Below the pieces are notes generated by a model. The model saw only the letters and a program-made list of their open reading frames with translations. It did not search any database and was not told the origin of the DNA. This document shows, piece after piece, positions 1-8,799 of a stretch of DNA of 64,000 bases. Source of the stretch: Glaciimonas sp. PCH181. GTDB taxonomy: Bacteria > Pseudomonadota > Gammaproteobacteria > Burkholderiales > Burkholderiaceae_D. Numbering within the stretch: the first letter of the stretch is position 1; every line of letters starts with the position of its first letter. A program made the position numbers and the translations under genes. The stretch spans positions 2,356,001 to 2,420,000 of the forward strand of contig NZ_PYFP01000001.1 of NCBI RefSeq assembly GCF_003056055.1, given 5' to 3'.

Positions 1-1
1 G

Positions 2-523
2 GTGATCGGCAACCTCAAAACCTTAGCGCCCGAGATGGCAGCAAAATGGGGCCTGGACCGTGAATTGGCGCTGAAACACGCCGACATCGCGGCGCAAGCA
101 CCCGATCTGACGACGTTATGGCGGCAAGTATTCCAGCGTCCGGCGGAGGGACCGATCGATGTGGATGAGGATCTGTATGGCGGTTTTGTCAGCAATGACG
201 ACCGCCGCACATTGGCTGACTTGCGCGCCATGTCGCCGCAACAACTCAGCGATGCACGCCCTGCTTTCGCAGATACACGATTAGAAGAATTGCTGTTCCG
301 TTATCGTGCGCGCAATTTTCCGCAAACCTTGTCCGAACAAGAAAATCAACGCTGGGAAGATCACCGCGCAGCGCGTCTGTTTGACGGTTTGGGCGGTGCC
401 CGCAATATCGACGATTTCTTTGCATCGATTGATGCGCTGTCTGAAACGGCAGATGAGCGCGGCGAGGAAATTCTGGGGGAGTTGTATGAGTATGTGGAAA
501 TGATCGCACCGCAACGTGATTAA
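2..523 (+). CDS. sbcB: Exodeoxyribonuclease I, C-terminal part (5' end outside window)
   Basis: This is the last 173 residues of exonuclease I, the 3'-to-5' single-strand DNA exonuclease that acts in mismatch repair and recombination. The reading frame is already open at base 2, so the true start and the DnaQ-like catalytic domain lie to the left. The C-terminal family signature is clear: LEELLFRYRARNFPQTL at about residues 95–111 of the visible part, followed by the QRWEDHRAARL segment of the helical SH3-like/C-terminal region. Full-length family members are about 475 residues, so roughly 300 are missing. A perfect palindromic terminator follows about 110 bases after the stop. The family call is firm; catalytic residues cannot be checked here. 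Confidence 0.9.
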   Translation: MIGNLKTLAPEMAAKWGLDRELALKHADIAAQAPDLTTLWRQVFQRPAEGPIDVDEDLYGGFVSNDDRRTLADLRAMSPQQLSDARPAFADTRLEELLFRYRARNFPQTLSEQENQRWEDHRAARLFDGLGGARNIDDFFASIDALSETADERGEEILGELYEYVEMIAPQRD

Positions 524-630
524 AGTGATTAAAAATTAGTATGCAAAAAGTGATGGGACAAACCCCGCAGACAACCACAGGCTATCAATCTTGATGGATT
601 TTCTGCAAGTATCCCCCGCAATAAAAAACA

Positions 631-664
631 CGTAAAAACAGCGGCAATTGCCGCTGTTTTTACG
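631..664. terminator. Bidirectional rho-independent terminator between sbcB and speG
   Basis: A perfect 34-bp palindrome: CGTAAAAACAGCGGC on the left, AATT at the centre, and its exact complement on the right. It has a GC-rich core with an A-run on one side and a T-run on the other. It lies between two convergent genes and can end both transcripts. Confidence 0.88.
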
Positions 665-691
665 TGCTTATTTATCGATGCATTGACCACA

Positions 692-1228
692 TCAATTTTT
701 GAGATTCGCCAGATATTCCGGTTGAAACATGCACATACGAATCGCATCACGATACACACCGTTGACGAAAAATTCGCTGCGCAATTCGCTCTCTAAGGCA
801 AACCCACATTTGTCGTAGATATGGATGGCTTTGTGGTTCTCTTTGTCGACATACAGATAAAGCTTATAGAGATTGAGTACACAAAACGCATATTCAATCG
901 CCAAGCGTGAAGCCAGCTCGGCATAGCCTTTACCCTGTGCAATCGGCGCGACAATAATCTGAAATTCTGCACGTCGGTGGATGTAGTTAATTTCGACCAA
1001 CTCAACCAATCCCACCATTTCGCCCGCATCGCTCTCCAGAATAAATCGCCGTTCGCCCTGATCGTGAACGTGTTGATCGTAGAGTTGCACCAGTTCGACA
1101 TAAGCTTCATACGGTTCTTCAAACCAGTACCGCATGATGTGACTGTTGTTGTCGAGTTTATGGACGAAATGCAGGTCGTCGCGTTCTAATGGACGTAATC
1201 TAACGCCTGGCTTGGTAAGTGTAGTCAT
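692..1228 (-). CDS. speG: Spermidine N1-acetyltransferase (GNAT family)
   Basis: A 178-residue GNAT acetyltransferase that transfers acetyl from acetyl-CoA to spermidine or spermine, which detoxifies excess polyamine. The whole length resembles E. coli Spe[19 protein letters not shown] near residues 11–28, [11 protein letters not shown] at 32–42, and ERRF at 59–62. The acetyl-CoA loop QGKG is at 98–101, followed by [13 protein letters not shown] at 119–131 and the RMCMFQ end. SpeG enzymes are dodecamers with an allosteric polyamine site; the acidic residues near positions 32–42 fit that site. The gene is convergent with sbcB and lies downstream of fadE on the same strand, about 120 bases away, with no operon signal. 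Confidence 0.93.
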   Translation of the reverse strand: MTTLTKPGVRLRPLERDDLHFVHKLDNNSHIMRYWFEEPYEAYVELVQLYDQHVHDQGERRFILESDAGEMVGLVELVEINYIHRRAEFQIIVAPIAQGKGYAELASRLAIEYAFCVLNLYKLYLYVDKENHKAIHIYDKCGFALESELRSEFFVNGVYRDAIRMCMFQPEYLANLKN

Positions 1229-1353
1229 AGTTTTCTATTCAAAAATCCTGAAGGTGCTTTCTGTTGTGTTTCCTCTGATCGTATCTTTGCATCGATGATG
1301 CCGGTTTTAGTATTATGATCCCTTCGTTTGTATTGCCATATAACTGGATGTTG

Positions 1354-3873
1354 TTACTGATAATATTGTTGTAACTGATCCATTTGGCGTCTTTTCTGCA
1401 ACGCCTCCTGCCGGTTCAAATCCTGCGGAAAATCATCGACCTGCACGCTGATATCACCACAATGGGCAAAATCGCTGAGAACTTGATTTTCTTCCGCGGT
1501 GATCATGCCAGCAGCCAGCGCGGCGGCGATCCAGTGCTGCATTTCAATCAGACTTTGCGGAATCGGCGGCAAACTGCCATCTTTAATCGCTGGCTTCAGA
1601 CGCGCTTCAATCGCATTCACCTGCGGGATAAGCTTGAACGCAATTTCGCCGTAGGCAGTGGGCGCAAGCGTATGACTGGCAAGATAGATATCGGCAATTA
1701 ACCGATCACGACTGGCACCATCCGTCTGCATCGCGCGCGCCAACGTGCTGTCGAGGGCATCGGACGGTTTGTGATACGACAGCCCAAATGGAAATGCCAG
1801 CAGCCGCAGCAAAAAGGCCAAAGGTCGATTTGGAAAATTCGCCAACACCGCAAGATAAGCTTCTTGCGCCTGATGCAACGCGTCTTGCGCAGCCCAATGC
1901 ACATACGGCAAATCGTCCGCTTGACGACCATCATCTTCATAGCGCTTCAGCACACTCGATATCAAATACAACTGCGACAGTACATCGCCAAGTCTTGCCG
2001 AAATCCGCTCACGAAATTTAAGCGAACCGCCCAGCACAAACATTGACACATCACTAAGCAACGCAAATGCCGTCGATAGGCGATTTACAGCGCGATAAAA
2101 ATGCCGCAACTCAACCGGTGCGGCTTTGGGTGCGGCTAATAACGATCCTGCCGAGATACCGCCTAATAAGGTCCGGGCAATATTGGCGAAGATAAAACTG
2201 ACATGACCAAAAAATGCCTGATCGAAATCATGCAGCGCTTTGGTATTGTCTTCTTCAGCGGCTGCGGTCATTTCTTTCAGCACATACGGATGGCAGCGTA
2301 TCGCGCCCTGACCGAAAATAATCAGGCAACGCGTGAGTATATTTGCGCCTTCGACAGTAATCGCAATCGGCACTTGCTGGTAAGTCCGCGCCAGAAAATT
2401 ATTCGGCCCCATGCAGATTCCCTTACCACCAAGAATATCCATGCCAGCGTTGACAATTATCCGGCCACGTTCGGTCACGTGATATTTTGAGATTGCCGAA
2501 ATAACCGACGGCTTCTCGCCGCTATCAACCGCCATCGCAGATAGTCTGCGGGTGGCGTCGATCAGATACAGATTGCCGCCCATCCGCGCCAGCATTTCAT
2601 GTATCCCCTCAAACTTACCGATGGGGATCTTGAATTGATGCCGCATGGCGGCGTAGGCACTGGTGCCACGCACTGCCATTTTGGAAAAACCAACGGTCGA
2701 CGATGGCAATGAAATGGCGCGACCAGCGGCCAGACATTCCATCAACATATGCCAGCCCTTGCCAATCTGCGCCCGCCCGCCGATGACCCAATCGAGCGGA
2801 ATAAAAACATCTTTACCGGAGGTTGGACCATTTTGAAAAACCGCATCCAGCGGCCAATGCCGACGCCCGGTTATCACGCCGGGATGGTTGGTTGGAATCA
2901 ATGCACAAGTAATGCCGAGGTCGCCCTCGCCGTGCACCTCAAACGTGCCGTCACTAGAAAGTAATCCATCGGGATCATGCACACGAAACGCCAAACCTAG
3001 CACGGTTGCAATGGGTCCCAGCGTAATGTAACGCTTGTCCCACGTGACGCGAAATCCCAGTGTTTCCTGCCCCTCATAGACATCTCGGCATACCACGCCA
3101 ACATCGGGAATCGCCGCGGCATCGGAACCGGCATACGGACTAGTCAATGCAAAACACGGAATGTCTTGCCCTGCCGCCAGACGCGGTAAGTAATGATCTT
3201 TTTGCGCATCGGTGCCGTATTCCAACAATAGTTCGGCCGGTCCTAACGAATTTGGCACCATCACCGAAATCGCGGCCGCCGAACAATGTGACGACAGTTT
3301 CATGATTACTTGCGAATGCATATAAGCTGAAAACGACTTGCCGCCATATTGCTTGGGAATGATCATGCCTAGGAATCCCTTATCCTTGATGAACTGCCAC
3401 GCATGCGGCGGCAAATCCTGCCAGACTTCAGTCGTTTCCCAATCGGTAATCAAGCCACACAACTGTTCCACTTCGTTGTCTAGAAACGACTGCTCTTCTT
3501 CGCTTAACGTTGGGGGTGCCAGCGACAACAATTTGCGCCAATCCGGCTTACCCGAAAATAATTCAGCATCCCACCAAGTCGTTCCGGCTTCAATCGCATC
3601 GCGCTCGGTCTGTGACATGCGCGGGAGAATACGTTTAAAAATGGCCAGAATCGGCTTGCTTAATAAGCGCATTCTTAATGGTTTGATGGCGACGATTAAC
3701 GCGGGTAGCAACAGCAGCAACGCTAGCAAAATAGTTGCCAATGCGCCGATCCCCGCTAACTGAAAACCGGCTGCTATCCATAACGTGAATGCGACCAGCC
3801 AAACCCAGGCGTTAACGCGCAAGGTCATCAGGCCGACACCACCGATGATGAGCGCTGCGATCCAATAAAACAT
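1354..3873 (-). CDS. fadE: Acyl-CoA dehydrogenase, long FadE type
   Basis: An 839-residue acyl-CoA dehydrogenase of the large FadE class, which carries out the first, FAD-dependent step of fatty-acid beta-oxidation. About 75 N-terminal residues form two or three hydrophobic segments, as in enterobacterial FadE, and suggest membrane association. The ACAD core follows: KDKGFLGMIIPKQYGG near 165–180, FALTSPYAGSDAA near 245 (substrate and FAD region), and GGKGICMGPNNFLARTYQ near 480. A C-terminal extension of about 300 residues is typical of the class. The start has a good ribosome site (AGGAGA) just upstream. The beta-oxidation partner at 17190–19310 is not adjacent. No FadR-like operator was identified. 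Confidence 0.93.
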   Translation of the reverse strand: MFYWIAALIIGGVGLMTLRVNAWVWLVAFTLWIAAGFQLAGIGALATILLALLLLLPALIVAIKPLRMRLLSKPILAIFKRILPRMSQTERDAIEAGTTWWDAELFSGKPDWRKLLSLAPPTLSEEEQSFLDNEVEQLCGLITDWETTEVWQDLPPHAWQFIKDKGFLGMIIPKQYGGKSFSAYMHSQVIMKLSSHCSAAAISVMVPNSLGPAELLLEYGTDAQKDHYLPRLAAGQDIPCFALTSPYAGSDAAAIPDVGVVCRDVYEGQETLGFRVTWDKRYITLGPIATVLGLAFRVHDPDGLLSSDGTFEVHGEGDLGITCALIPTNHPGVITGRRHWPLDAVFQNGPTSGKDVFIPLDWVIGGRAQIGKGWHMLMECLAAGRAISLPSSTVGFSKMAVRGTSAYAAMRHQFKIPIGKFEGIHEMLARMGGNLYLIDATRRLSAMAVDSGEKPSVISAISKYHVTERGRIIVNAGMDILGGKGICMGPNNFLARTYQQVPIAITVEGANILTRCLIIFGQGAIRCHPYVLKEMTAAAEEDNTKALHDFDQAFFGHVSFIFANIARTLLGGISAGSLLAAPKAAPVELRHFYRAVNRLSTAFALLSDVSMFVLGGSLKFRERISARLGDVLSQLYLISSVLKRYEDDGRQADDLPYVHWAAQDALHQAQEAYLAVLANFPNRPLAFLLRLLAFPFGLSYHKPSDALDSTLARAMQTDGASRDRLIADIYLASHTLAPTAYGEIAFKLIPQVNAIEARLKPAIKDGSLPPIPQSLIEMQHWIAAALAAGMITAEENQVLSDFAHCGDISVQVDDFPQDLNRQEALQKRRQMDQLQQYYQ

Positions 3874-4021
3874 ACTTTCTCCTAGTTGATGTTCTAAGAA
3901 CCTGCCTGACGTCTGATGCTGTTATAGGCACCGCGCTGATGAAATCAAGGCGATGCTGTGGCTATAACACTTAGCGGCAACGTCACTTTCGGCACTGTAA
4001 CAAGTTCCAATTAGTAGCGGA

Positions 4022-4387
4022 ATGGGGGGCTCCAGCCACTGCATTGCTATAGACATTGGTCTCTTGCTGATAGGCAAAAGTTCAACAAAAACAAACTATG
4101 TTCCTCTAATTCACGATAATAGCTACGTTACGACGGATAAGTCGAAAACGCTATTAAATGCAGAAAAGATAAGGTTTCTTCTAGTCTTGGTTTTTCCAAT
4201 TGCCTTTCATCATGCGCTTTTCACTACGTTTCTAGAGCGGCACTGGCTTCAAATTTTGCGCATAGGAGCTGGTAGTGAGATAGTTTGGGGCATTTATGAC
4301 GTTAAAAATATCGACATCGTCCGGTTTAATAACTCCCCCACTACGACATTTCCTGCCAGCACGGCAAAACGATTAGATTGTAAATAA
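4022..4387 (+). CDS. Doubtful ORF, hypothetical 121-residue protein
   Basis: I do not recognise this protein. It is an open frame of 121 residues with one hydrophobic stretch around residues 52–68 (rich in F, L, V and I). There is no clear ribosome site before the ATG, base composition is unlike its neighbours, and no family motif is visible. The only point in its favour is that a hairpin with a T-run begins nine bases after the stop, oriented so that it would end a rightward transcript. It may instead be a chance frame inside a non-coding RNA or a remnant of transferred DNA. Treat it as unproven. Confidence 0.22.
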   Translation: MGGSSHCIAIDIGLLLIGKSSTKTNYVPLIHDNSYVTTDKSKTLLNAEKIRFLLVLVFPIAFHHALFTTFLERHWLQILRIGAGSEIVWGIYDVKNIDIVRFNNSPTTTFPASTAKRLDCK

Positions 4388-4395
4388 ACATTACT

Positions 4396-4418
4396 AAAAA
4401 GGAATCATCATCCTTTTT
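4396..4418 (+). terminator. Hairpin terminator upstream of ypfJ
   Basis: Arms AAAAAGGA and TCCTTTTT flank a 7-base loop. It sits downstream of no established gene: fadE runs leftwards and ypfJ begins to the right. It therefore implies a rightward transcript from the spacer, or is a fossil. Confidence 0.65.
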
Positions 4419-4481
4419 CTGACCCTCGATCTACCCGTATTCCGTTAGAATCGACGGCATATTCAACCGGGGGAAGATGCG

Positions 4482-5363
4482 ATGAAATGGGACGGCAATC
4501 GGGAAAGTGACAATGTCGAGGACCGTCGCGGTGAAGGCGGTGGCGGTGGCGGTGGTGGATTTGGGGGCGGTGGCGCAATCGGCTTGGGCACTATCGTCAT
4601 TGCACTGGTGGCGTCGTATTTTTTTGGCGTCAATCCCATGACTGTGATCAATTTGCTAAGTGGCGGTGGTGCGCCGCTGCAAACTCAGCAACAACCCCCA
4701 TCCCACGCGCCGCCCGCGAATGATCAAACCGCCAGATTTGTCTCGACCGTATTGGCCGATACCGAAGATGTCTGGACCGATCTTTTCCGCGCAAGTGGTA
4801 AGACCTATGTCGTGCCAAAACTAGTGCTATTTTCTGGCGCAACACCAACCGCTTGCGGCACCGGGCAAACAGCGTCAGGACCGTTTTATTGCCCCGGCGA
4901 TCAAAAGGTTTACATCGATTTGTCTTTTTTCCAGATGATGAAGCAGCGCTTTAACGTCTCGGGCGATTTTGCTCAGGCTTACGTTATCGCGCATGAAGTC
5001 GGCCATCACGTCCAGAACCAGCTGGGAATCATGGCCAAGGTGGATAAAGCCCGACGACGCGCATCAGAAACGCAAGCGAATGCCTTGTCCGTCAAATTGG
5101 AATTGCAGGCTGATTGTCTGGCGGGCGTATGGGCATTTCATGCCAATCAGGCGCGAAAAATTCTGGAGCAAGGCGATGTTGAGGCAGCACTAAATGCCGC
5201 CAATGCCATCGGTGACGACACGCTCCAGCGGCAAGCGCAAGGCAGCGTGGTGCCGGACTCATTCACGCATGGCACCTCGGCGCAACGCGTACGCTGGTTC
5301 AAACAGGGTATTGCCAACGGGCAGGTTGCCGCCTGCAATACTTTTGATGCGCAAATGCTGTAA
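4482..5363 (+). CDS. ypfJ: YpfJ-family neutral zinc metallopeptidase, membrane-anchored
   Basis: A 293-residue protein of the YpfJ/KPN_02809 neutral zinc metallopeptidase family. The N-terminus MKWDGNRESDNVEDRR matches the family. Next come a poly-glycine tract (about residues 19–31), one membrane segment (about 33–50) and an exported catalytic domain. The zinc site HEVGH is at 171–175, with a likely third ligand in the ELQADC motif about 30 residues later. Two cysteine-containing stretches (ACGTG, YCPGD) may form a disulphide. The start is preceded by a purine-rich GGGGAAG ribosome site. The substrate of the family is not established. It appears to be a single-gene unit. Confidence 0.88.
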   Translation: MKWDGNRESDNVEDRRGEGGGGGGGGFGGGGAIGLGTIVIALVASYFFGVNPMTVINLLSGGGAPLQTQQQPPSHAPPANDQTARFVSTVLADTEDVWTDLFRASGKTYVVPKLVLFSGATPTACGTGQTASGPFYCPGDQKVYIDLSFFQMMKQRFNVSGDFAQAYVIAHEVGHHVQNQLGIMAKVDKARRRASETQANALSVKLELQADCLAGVWAFHANQARKILEQGDVEAALNAANAIGDDTLQRQAQGSVVPDSFTHGTSAQRVRWFKQGIANGQVAACNTFDAQML

Positions 5364-5471
5364 CCTGCCGCAGACGTATTTGAATGTAGCTGTATTGGTG
5401 ATCTTAATCGCCAACGATAACGACCACGCAACTCGAACTATTTAACACTCTCACTTGATGATGGAACACCC

Positions 5472-5864
5472 ATGACACTTGCTTACTGGTGCGTACTAAT
5501 TGCAGGATTATTGCCTTATATGACTATCGCCGTCGCCAAATGGGGAAAGCGTGACTACGACAATAGCGAACCACGCGCGTGGCTCGATAAGCAATCAGGT
5601 TTAAGCCGTCGCGCCGACTATGCGCATCGCAACCATTTTGAAGCGCTGCCTTTTTTTGCCGCTGCCGTCATCATTGCGCATCAGGTGCATGCCGCGCAAA
5701 CTACATTGAACACACTGGCGCTGGTGTTCATTGCAGCACGTCTGCTATATACCTTTTGTTATCTGGCCAACAAACCATCGTTTCGCTCGATGGCATGGAT
5801 CATCGGCTATGTCGCCGTTATCGCGCTGTTTGTGCTCGCGGCAATTACGCCGATAGCGCATTGA
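5472..5864 (+). CDS. MAPEG-family membrane protein
   Basis: A 130-residue integral membrane protein with four predicted hydrophobic helices, in the MAPEG superfamily (eicosanoid and glutathione metabolism). Bacterial members are of uncertain function. The family pattern is seen in the first loop, with RAxxAHxNxFEALP written here as RADYAHRNHFEALP near residues 46–59, and in the second with RLLYTFCYLANKPSFRS near 90–106. Length is normal for the family. It stands alone between ypfJ and the S4-domain gene, and nothing in the context fixes a substrate. Confidence 0.85.
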   Translation: MTLAYWCVLIAGLLPYMTIAVAKWGKRDYDNSEPRAWLDKQSGLSRRADYAHRNHFEALPFFAAAVIIAHQVHAAQTTLNTLALVFIAARLLYTFCYLANKPSFRSMAWIIGYVAVIALFVLAAITPIAH

Positions 5865-5917
5865 TGCGTTGAAGACTTGCCACACAATTTTTAATTTTTT
5901 TAGTATCGGAATGCTGA

Positions 5918-6148
5918 ATGCAACAACTTGAATTTAATATTGACGGCGAATACGTCGAACTGAACCAACTACTTAAACTTACGGGGGTTTGTGATAGCGG
6001 TGGCGCAGGCAAAGCCATCGTCGCCAGCGGCGCAGTGAAAGTGGACGGCAAAACAGAGCTACGCAAAACCTGCAAAATCCGCGCTGGCCAAGTCGTCACA
6101 CTGGGCGACGTAAAAATCCGGGTATCGGGTCCAGAGAACGCATCCTGA
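5918..6148 (+). CDS. ybcJ: S4-like RNA-binding protein, YbcJ family
   Basis: A 76-residue protein made almost entirely of one S4-like RNA-binding fold, as in E. coli YbcJ. Family residues include ELNQLLKLTGVCDSGG at about 16–31, followed by VKVDGKTELRKTCKIRAGQ at about 44–62, with the basic patch that contacts RNA. The role is not settled; family members have been linked to ribosome or tRNA metabolism. It is an independent small gene whose neighbours give no further clue. Confidence 0.85.
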   Translation: MQQLEFNIDGEYVELNQLLKLTGVCDSGGAGKAIVASGAVKVDGKTELRKTCKIRAGQVVTLGDVKIRVSGPENAS

Positions 6149-6242
6149 TTTGCGCAATCCGCTTCACCGAAACTGCAATCAGCATGATTCTGTGAGGCGG
6201 ATATTGCATCTTAATATAATTATGCTGCTCTTAAAATAATTC

Positions 6243-8663
6243 CTAGCGCAATGCCCGCAACAAACGCAAGCCATTAAACACCACCAGTAAACTCGCCCCC
6301 ATATCGGCAAATACAGCCATCCACAAGGTTGCTTCGCCGGTCAATGCCAACACCAAAAATACTGCTTTGATACCAAGCGCCAGCGTGATGTTTTGCATCA
6401 GCACGTTGTGGGTCTTTTTGCTGAGTCGGATGAAATCCGGGATCTTGCGCAAGTCATCATCCATCAACGCCACGTCGGCAGTTTCTAGCGCGGTATCGGT
6501 ACCTGCTGCGCCCATGGCGAAACCGATATTCGCTTTAGCCAATGCCGGGGCATCGTTAATGCCATCGCCCACCATGCCGACGTAGCCATAGCGCCGAATC
6601 AAATCATCGACTGCGGTAAGTTTATCCTCTGGCAACAGATTGCCACGCGCATCGGTCACACCGACTTTGTCGGCAATCGCCTGCGCTGTGTGAGGATTAT
6701 CGCCGCTCAGAATCACCGCTGCGATACCCATCGCTTGCAATTGCGCAATCGCTTCAACGCTGGTATCGCGCACTGTGTCAGCAACCGCCAAAATCAGTAA
6801 CGGCGCCGTGGCTGAACATAATACGATGGTGGTCTTTCCTTGTATTTCTAACGCGTCCAGACGAGCTTCCAGCGATTCGCTGCAAATGCCCATATCGTGG
6901 ACCATGCGGTGATTGCCAAGGTAAAAAAGTACGCCGTCGATGCGGCCCTTTACGCCAAGACCTGTCAACGCCTCAAAATCACTGATATCGCGTAAATCGC
7001 CGAGCTGTTTAGTCGCTTGCCAATCTGCGGCCACTGCGGTGGATACGGGATGATCTGAGCGATGCGCGAGACTGGCTGCGTAACGCTGGTATGGCAATAA
7101 ATTTCCTGCTGCCTCTTCCGGTTCAACTAATTGCATATCAGTAACAACCGGCTTGCCTATCGTCAACGTTCCGGTTTTATCCAGCGCTAACGCTTTTATC
7201 TTCCGGCCCATTTCCAGATAGACGCCACCTTTAATCAACAAGCCATGCTTCGCCGCTGCGGCAAGTCCGCTGACCACTGTGACCGGCGTCGAAATGACTA
7301 AGGCGCAAGGGCAAGCAATGACTAACAACACCAACGCCTTGTAAAGCCAGGGATAAAATGCCGTGCCCATTATCAACGGTGGCAAGACTGCCACCAGCGC
7401 CGCCATCAATACAACTGCCGGAATATAGTAGCGCGCAAATTCGTCGACGAAGCGCTGCGTCGGGGCGCGTTGGCCCTGCGCTTGTTGTACGCTTTTGATG
7501 ATCCGCGACAAGGTCGAATTGGCTTGCAAAGCCGTGACTTTATAGTCAAATGCGCTGCGTTCATTGATCGTGCCAGCGAACACCTGATCGCCAGGCTGCT
7601 TCACCACCGGCATGCTTTCGCCAGTAATCGGGGCCTGATTAATCGTTGTCTGGCCGGTCACGACAACGCCATCTAATGGCACCCGTTCGCCCGGTTTGAC
7701 ACGCACCAACGCCGCCAGAACAACTTGCGCCGTGGGGATTTCACGCCATTCTCCTGTCGCCTTTTGCACAGTCGCCTGATCCGGTGCCATTGCCATTAAT
7801 CCCTTGATCGCATTGCGTGCGCGATCCAGCGATAGCGCTTCGATCATTTCTGCCAAAGCGAACAGAAAAATCACCACCGCCGCTTCCGGCCATTGGCCGA
7901 TAATCGCTGCGCCGATGACGGCCAACGACATCAAAAAATTCATGTTGAGGGAGAAATTACGTAGTGCAATCCAACCCTTTTTAAGCGTATCCAGACCACC
8001 TGTAGCGATTGCCAGCAATGCTAACCCAATCACCAGCCACGACGTTTCATTACCGCTGGTCCACGCCACGATTTCTGAGGCAATGGCAGCCAGACCGGAT
8101 AAGCCTATCAACAGCCATTTGCTGCGCGCAATTTTGAAAGCACCGTCGCCGTTTTCAGCACTCAAACCGACCACGCCGGTCAGCGAATCTGACTTCAATG
8201 CAGGATCAAGATCCAGCGCTTTTAGCGAACTGATGATCGTTTCTACAGAATTCAGATGATGCTGTACGGTCAGTTCACGCTGAATCAGATTGAATTGCAT
8301 CCCGACAATTCCGGCCATGTTTTTAAAGCGATCACGGATCAGCTTTTCTTCTGTCGGACAATCCATCTTTTGAATCAAAAATACGGCTTCAGCGCTGCCA
8401 TCGGCTACGGCCACCGGCGGGAATGGCGCGGCGACAGCAGCCGTACTGGCGCTATCAGATTCTGGGTGATGGCCGTGATCGTGATCGTGATCGTGAGCGT
8501 GGCAGCATTCGTGAGCGTGGACCTGTTGAGGATGCGCGTGGTCATGCTTGTGAGCCGGCTCTGGCGCGTGCTCAGTGGCATGATCATGCGGATGGTCATG
8601 CGTAGGTCTATGCGCTTTAGCGTGCGTTTGATCATGCTTGTGATCGTGTTGACAACTTCCCAT
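6243..8663 (-). CDS. cadA: Zn2+/Cd2+/Pb2+-exporting P1B-type ATPase with His-rich N-terminus
   Basis: An 806-residue P1B-type ATPase that pumps soft divalent metals out of the cytoplasm. Residues 1–70 are dominated by His-Asp repeats plus a CC pair, a likely metal-buffering tail. A ferredoxin-like domain follows, carrying MDCPTEE: only one cysteine of the usual GMxCxxC pair remains. The membrane core has the A-domain TGES near 347, the metal-transport ACPCAL near 450, the phosphorylation motif DKTGT near 493, and GDGINDAPAL in the ATP domain. The CPC motif and the divergent CadR/PbrR-type gene point to Zn, Cd or Pb rather than Cu. Expression is probably induced through the promoter at 8711–8741. 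Confidence 0.93.
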   Translation of the reverse strand: MGSCQHDHKHDQTHAKAHRPTHDHPHDHATEHAPEPAHKHDHAHPQQVHAHECCHAHDHDHDHGHHPESDSASTAAVAAPFPPVAVADGSAEAVFLIQKMDCPTEEKLIRDRFKNMAGIVGMQFNLIQRELTVQHHLNSVETIISSLKALDLDPALKSDSLTGVVGLSAENGDGAFKIARSKWLLIGLSGLAAIASEIVAWTSGNETSWLVIGLALLAIATGGLDTLKKGWIALRNFSLNMNFLMSLAVIGAAIIGQWPEAAVVIFLFALAEMIEALSLDRARNAIKGLMAMAPDQATVQKATGEWREIPTAQVVLAALVRVKPGERVPLDGVVVTGQTTINQAPITGESMPVVKQPGDQVFAGTINERSAFDYKVTALQANSTLSRIIKSVQQAQGQRAPTQRFVDEFARYYIPAVVLMAALVAVLPPLIMGTAFYPWLYKALVLLVIACPCALVISTPVTVVSGLAAAAKHGLLIKGGVYLEMGRKIKALALDKTGTLTIGKPVVTDMQLVEPEEAAGNLLPYQRYAASLAHRSDHPVSTAVAADWQATKQLGDLRDISDFEALTGLGVKGRIDGVLFYLGNHRMVHDMGICSESLEARLDALEIQGKTTIVLCSATAPLLILAVADTVRDTSVEAIAQLQAMGIAAVILSGDNPHTAQAIADKVGVTDARGNLLPEDKLTAVDDLIRRYGYVGMVGDGINDAPALAKANIGFAMGAAGTDTALETADVALMDDDLRKIPDFIRLSKKTHNVLMQNITLALGIKAVFLVLALTGEATLWMAVFADMGASLLVVFNGLRLLRALR

Positions 8664-8710
8664 GCAACTATCCTCCCTTAGTATTGGCGCATCTTTCTCG
8701 CAGCTTGCCT

Positions 8711-8741
8711 ATTTAAAACCCTGTAGCTACTATAGAGTCAA
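8711..8741 (-). promoter_or_regulatory. MerR-type promoter of the metal ATPase gene
   Basis: On the minus strand, -35 TTGACT (8736–8741) and -10 TTAAAT (8711–8716) are separated by 19 bases. This over-long spacer is the hallmark of promoters that MerR-family activators untwist when metal binds. It points into the ATPase gene. Confidence 0.82.
8718..8738. promoter_or_regulatory. Dyad operator for the CadR/PbrR-type regulator
   Basis: A 21-bp imperfect dyad lies within the promoter spacer, with left arm ACCCTGTAG, centre CTA and right arm CTATAGAGT. Seven of nine arm positions are symmetric. The arms resemble known PbrR/CadR/ZntR operators, which are built around ACCCTATAG-like half sites. Confidence 0.8.
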
Positions 8742-8799
8742 GCGTAAGCTTTAAAAAATCGCATCAATGCCCAATATCTATTGCAAAGCGGAGGAAAAA

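Larger units (their letters stand above)
3874..4481. other. Intergenic spacer, AT-rich, with an orphan transcription unit
   Basis: About 600 bases between divergent fadE and ypfJ. The right two thirds are visibly richer in A and T than the flanking genes. The stretch holds one unsupported 121-codon ORF and a hairpin terminator at 4396–4418. No promoter was recognised with confidence. Confidence 0.6.
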
